From positions 186,001-250,000 of the forward strand of contig JANPZZ010000018.1 of assembly GCA_024707305.1 (NCBI GenBank): a DNA stretch of 64,000 nucleotides, in the 5' to 3' direction. Positions 60,403 through 64,000 of the stretch are shown here, piece after piece. How positions within the stretch are numbered: the first letter of the stretch is position 1; every line of letters begins with the position of its first letter. The notes below the pieces were generated by a model. The model saw only the letters and a list, made by a program, of their open reading frames with translations, was not told the DNA's origin and did not search any database. Position numbers and translations under genes: made by a program. Source of the stretch: Chitinophagaceae bacterium (GTDB taxonomy: Bacteria > Bacteroidota > Bacteroidia > Chitinophagales > Chitinophagaceae).

Positions 60403-60441
60403 TTTATCGACCATCGAACATCGACCATCGATCATCGATCT
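60403..60441 (-). repeat. Heptanucleotide repeat array overlapping the DUF885 stop
   Basis: About five units (CGACCAT, CGAACAT, CGATCAT) end inside the last codons and stop of the DUF885 gene. Confidence 0.8.
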
Positions 60442-62186
60442 CCGCTCCCTCGAAACCTCCACCCCGTCTTGTAGTCCCGGCTTAACGGCTGGTTCGTCAG
60501 CGTGGCCCGCAGCATTTCAATGGGAATATTATTTTCCCGCAGAATGGCGTCGTGGTATTCTTTATAGGTCATCTTTTTGGTATCTACCAGTTCTTTTTTT
60601 AATGCGTAGAACTGCAATCCGCCAATCATATACGCGATCTGATAAAGCGGCCCGTAACCTCCGGTGAACGAGCGTCGCACTTCACCTTCCGCTGTAGAGC
60701 GCTCATGCCCCACGCGATCCACCAGGAAGTCGATACATTGTTGCGGTGTCCATTTGTTAAGGTGGTAATTCAATGAGAAAATGATACGGGCACAGCGGTG
60801 CATTCGCCAGAAAAGCATACCCATCTTATCCTCTGGTGAGCGGTTAAATCCCAGATCCCATAAAATCAACTCCCAGTAGAGCGCGTTGCCTTCAACCCAA
60901 AATGGCGTATCAAAATTCCGGTAAGCCTTATAACGGTTTTGCATAAAGCCCTGTAAATGGTGACCGGCAATCAACTCATGATGAATAACAGCGCGTGAAA
61001 AATGAGGATTGTTACCACGCAGGCTCATCAGTTTATCTTCATAACCCATTCCAGCTGTAGGATAAGAAATAATCAACGACTCGCCACCCAGGAAAAATGG
61101 CGCAATCAGTTGCCGCTCGGCCGACATCATATTGACTCTCCAGGTTTCTTCAGCAATCGGCGGGATGGTTACGAGGTCGTATTTCTTCAAAAATTCTACT
61201 GACTGGTTATACAAATCCAACATCGCTGCTGGTTGCTGACCAGGTTGCACATAACTGTTCTTCACTTTTTCCTGCGCCGCTTTCCAGTTGTCGCCAAAAC
61301 CCATTTCACGACTCGCCTTCAACAATTCTTTATCACACCATGCAAATTCGCGATTGGCGATCTCCACCAGTTCTTCTGGCGTATAAGGAATCATTTCAAA
61401 TTGCAATTGTCGGATCAGTTCGTCGCGGCCAATCGGCGAACCGATGATACCGCTGCCATCATCTTTTTGTTTTTGATCGGCCTTACCCTTTCCTTCTAAA
61501 CTTTTAACATAAACGGATAAAACACTGTCGGTGGCGCGATGCGTGGCGGGTACCCACCAACTAAACTGCGGATCGTATTCATTATAAAACTGGAAATAAC
61601 TGCGTAGGGAAAACTGGATGTCGCGAACAGCATCTGCCGCATAACGTGCATCCTCCAGGTCCATATCAGGTTTATCTTTTAACGATGTAATGGACTGTTG
61701 CACCAGCTTGCGCAGGCTGTCCATTTTGCGGGCTGCCGTTTGTCCGTCTACCGCAAGCCCGCGGCGCCGAAACGAGGTCCATTCTTTTTCGGCAGTCGCA
61801 AATGTGATATAAGTTTTTATACGATCATACTTTTTCGCGTCCTGCTGATGGCGATAACGTTCATCATCCAGGTTTCTTTTGAACAGAATATAATCAACCT
61901 GACCGGGTTTGCTCAGATCGTTGAAAGGAAGCGTCTTCAATTTTCCCAAATATGAATCAATCAACTGCAACAGACGTTCACGCCGCTCAGGTGAATGATA
62001 CTGGCTTCCCCGGCTTTGCAGACCTGCCGCATAAAACCGCGTGATACTGCCTTTGTCGGCTTCGTAGTTCACCATCAGGTGGTGCAATTCGCTCGACTGT
62101 GCCAACAAATCCGGTTTGTCGTTTTTCTGCGCTTCTGATTTTACCAGGAAAGAAACGCACAAAACAATAGATAAAAAACGCTTCAT
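60432..62186 (-). CDS. DUF885 family zinc-peptidase-like protein, exported
   Basis: This 584-residue protein starts at ATG 62186 with a signal peptide (MKRFLSIVLCVSFLVKSEAQ). It matches DUF885, a family with an HExxxxHH-type metal site, seen here as HHELIAGHHLQGFM. Other family segments are LIISYPTAGMGYEDK, WVEGNALYWE and RVGHERSTAEGEVRR. It may be a metal-dependent peptidase or carboxypeptidase; this is not proven for most members. The last residues SGDR and stop codon TGA fall in a GATCGAT repeat. Intact. Confidence 0.88.
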   Translation of the reverse strand: MKRFLSIVLCVSFLVKSEAQKNDKPDLLAQSSELHHLMVNYEADKGSITRFYAAGLQSRGSQYHSPERRERLLQLIDSYLGKLKTLPFNDLSKPGQVDYILFKRNLDDERYRHQQDAKKYDRIKTYITFATAEKEWTSFRRRGLAVDGQTAARKMDSLRKLVQQSITSLKDKPDMDLEDARYAADAVRDIQFSLRSYFQFYNEYDPQFSWWVPATHRATDSVLSVYVKSLEGKGKADQKQKDDGSGIIGSPIGRDELIRQLQFEMIPYTPEELVEIANREFAWCDKELLKASREMGFGDNWKAAQEKVKNSYVQPGQQPAAMLDLYNQSVEFLKKYDLVTIPPIAEETWRVNMMSAERQLIAPFFLGGESLIISYPTAGMGYEDKLMSLRGNNPHFSRAVIHHELIAGHHLQGFMQNRYKAYRNFDTPFWVEGNALYWELILWDLGFNRSPEDKMGMLFWRMHRCARIIFSLNYHLNKWTPQQCIDFLVDRVGHERSTAEGEVRRSFTGGYGPLYQIAYMIGGLQFYALKKELVDTKKMTYKEYHDAILRENNIPIEMLRATLTNQPLSRDYKTGWRFRGSGDR

Positions 62187-62248
62187 GAAAAAATGTTTCA
62201 CCGAATATAGCACGATTAAAGGGATTACCTAATCCGACAAATCCTGTC

Positions 62249-62256
62249 TATTTTTG
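62249..62256 (+). promoter_or_regulatory. -7 promoter box of the HAD phosphatase gene
   Basis: TATTTTTG ends seven bases before ATG 62264, predicting a leader of zero to three bases. Confidence 0.6.
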
Positions 62257-62263
62257 CGCTGCA

Positions 62264-62909
62264 ATGAAAAAAACATATAAGGCTTTCCTCTTCGACCTGA
62301 ATGGAACTCTCATCAACGACATGGAATACCACATTCGTGCATGGCATCGCATCCTTAATGAACTGGGTGCCGGTCTGAGTTACGAACAAACAAAAGCGGA
62401 ATGTTACGGCCGAAATGATGAACTGCTGGATCGCGTATTCGCCGGCCGTTTTTCTGAAGAAGAAAAAAAAGAAAATGATTCACGAAAAAGAATCCGAATA
62501 CCAGGCTGCCTTTCGTCCACATTTACGCCTGTTACCCGGGTTGGATGCTTTCCTGAAAAATGCGAAGGATGCGCAAATCAAAATGGCGATTGGGTCTGCA
62601 GCTATCCTGTTTAATATCGATTATGTTCTCGATGGGTTGGATATCCGCCACTACTTCGAAGCAATTGTTAGTGCCGATGATGTTGCTCACAGCAAGCCCG
62701 ATCCAGAAACATTTTTGAAATGTGCGCAGCAACTCGGTATCGCACCCACTGATTGCCTGGTTTTTGAAGATGCACCCAAAGGGGTTGAATCTGCCCTCAA
62801 TGCTGGCATGGATTGTTTTGTACTTACTACCATGCATACTGCAGAGGAATTCAGCCATCTGCCTAATGTAATCGGCAGTGCTGCCGACTACACCGGATTA
62901 GCTATTTAA
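62264..62909 (+). CDS. HAD family hydrolase (beta-phosphoglucomutase-like, frameshifted)
   Basis: This is a subclass I HAD phosphatase of about 214 residues after correction. Motif I is FLFDLNGTLIND (nucleophile Asp, though DLNG replaces the common DxDG second Asp), motif II IGSAA, and motif III/IV KPDPETFLK and CLVFEDAPKGVESA. The second Asp of motif I is replaced by Asn, which may affect the phosphatase step. One extra A in the run of eight at about 62464-62471 splits the frame; removing it gives FSEEEKKKMIHEKE. Substrate is likely a sugar phosphate. Confidence 0.86.
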
Positions 62910-62926
62910 GGAAAAATCAGGTATAC

Positions 62927-64000
62927 CTAAGGCACTTCTTTTAACTCCACCATCACCACCGAAAGTGGCGGCAATACCACCTGTAATTGATCCCCGTTCT
63001 TTTTATAATCAGAAAAAAGCAGCAGGCTTAATCTTTTCGGGTGATTCAAAGGTATTGTGATCGGTGAAGTTTTTAGAATGAATATACCGGCCTGAAGAAG
63101 TTTTCCAGTTTTTTCCTCTCAAACCTGTCTGCACCGTAATTTTATCAGTTGGATGCAGGTTTACCCAGGTCATAAAAATACGGCCGGTTGAATCGCGTGA
63201 AGCCGACACATTCACCGCAGGAATTTTTTCCGTACCGGCAGTTACATCCGGAACGGTTAGTGAAACAGGCAACCATTCATTATCCTGATGTACCTGGAAG
63301 AGATCAAAAACGTGATAAGTGGGGGTGAGTAATAATTGATGGCCTTTAGTAAGGATCAGCGCCTGCAAAACATTGATCGTTTGCGCAAGGTTTGCCATGC
63401 GAATACGATCACTGTGATTATTAAAAATGTTTAATGTAGTAGCAGCAATCAAAGCATCACGCATACTGTTTTGCTGGTACAAAAATGCAGGATTTGTACC
63501 TGGCTCCGGGTTCGTCCAAATGCCCCACTCATCCACTACCAGTGCTACCTGCTTTTTCGGATCATATCGATCCATGATGATAGAATGCCTGGTAACCAGT
63601 TCATCCATCTCCAAACATTTCTTCATAGCACGTACATATTCTTCCAAACCAAACTGTGTGGCAGAACCTTTATCAGACCAGTTGTTGGGAACAACATAAT
63701 GGTGCAACGACAATCCCCACATCATATTGAGCGGGATTTTTTTCATCAATGTTTCTGTCCAGTTATAATCATTGCCGGCAGGCCCGCCCGCGATTTTTTT
63801 GAGCCTGGCACCCGGATAATCTTTTGCGTAACTGGCGTATCGTTTATACTGATCCGCGTAAAAATCTGCAGTCATGTTTCCACCACAACCCCAGTTCTCA
63901 TTCCCTACGCCCCAGTACTCCACGCGCCAGGGCGCTGCATGACCGTTGCTGCTTCGCAATTCAGTCATGGGACTCAGGCCATCGAAGTTTAAGTATTCTA
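62927..64000 (-). CDS. GH51 alpha-L-arabinofuranosidase, C-terminal part (frameshifted near end)
   Basis: The C-terminal ~357 residues of a GH51 enzyme; the 5' end lies beyond the window. The catalytic acid/base is expected in WGVGNENWGCGG and the nucleophile in VVDEWGIW, both GH51 hallmarks. A C-terminal beta-sandwich follows (PAVNVSASRDSTGRIFMTWV). One extra T near 63015-63020 truncates the protein; corrected, it ends SDYKKNGDQLQVVLPPL and stops at 62927. It would release arabinose from arabinan or arabinoxylan side chains. Confidence 0.92.

Overview
The window comes from a Bacteroidota genome, most likely family Chitinophagaceae. It carries a SusC/SusD glycan-utilisation locus whose accessory genes encode lipoproteins with K/E-rich residues after the cysteine, GH97 and GH51 enzymes, a DUF6600 protein, a fused-E1 dehydrogenase, and many promoters with the phylum-specific -7 box TAnnTTTG. 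The genus-level assignment is inference.

Layout. 1-7.1 kb: a polysaccharide utilisation locus (SusC, SusD, GH18, and two DUF1735-type surface lipoproteins carrying LamG and F5/8C binding domains), closed by a strong terminator. 7.2-13.6 kb: housekeeping genes (TRIC-type channel, SppA, FolK, deoxynucleoside kinase, MFS, metallo-hydrolase, YkgJ-like protein). 13.8-15.2 kb: an IS256-family insertion sequence between two oppositely oriented heptanucleotide tracts. 15.6-34.2 kb: gcvP, an orphan histidine kinase, MFS, ThuA, GH97, ABC exporter, DUF6600, dienelactone hydrolase, a J-domain protein and an ABC-F ATPase. 34.5-43.6 kb: a region-2-only sigma-like protein with a small membrane partner, GT9 plus DUF4254, three transporters and DedA, then YebC and a DCC protein. 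43.7-47.4 kb: a fused E1 dehydrogenase and two DUF1573 proteins. 47.9-57.5 kb: a leftward cluster of four genes. 57.6-64 kb: aminotransferase, a repeat-rich tract with a GNAT gene and tRNA-Met, DUF885, a HAD phosphatase and a partial GH51.

The most interesting region is 47.9-57.5 kb. A 1741-residue membrane protein appears to fuse a divergent SEDS (RodA/FtsW-like) glycan polymerase to a transpeptidase (SxxK, SxN and KTG motifs all present). It is encoded with an actin/Hsp70-fold ATPase, a membrane-anchored coiled-coil protein and a single-span membrane protein. By analogy with MreB-RodA-PBP2 or FtsA-FtsW-FtsI, this could be a self-contained cytoskeleton-guided wall synthase. That role is inference.

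Two genome-wide features stand out. First, intergenic regions are filled with heptanucleotide tandem repeats (GATGNCC/GATCGAT, GCCGYTT and GATGGGG families) and octanucleotide repeats (CACATTTY), several touching stop codons. Second, about 28 apparent single-base indels, almost all in homopolymers, split otherwise intact genes. These look like consensus sequencing errors, so gene coordinates below span the reconstructed gene and corrected lengths are given. Several genes have a -7 box exactly four bases before ATG, predicting leaderless mRNAs.
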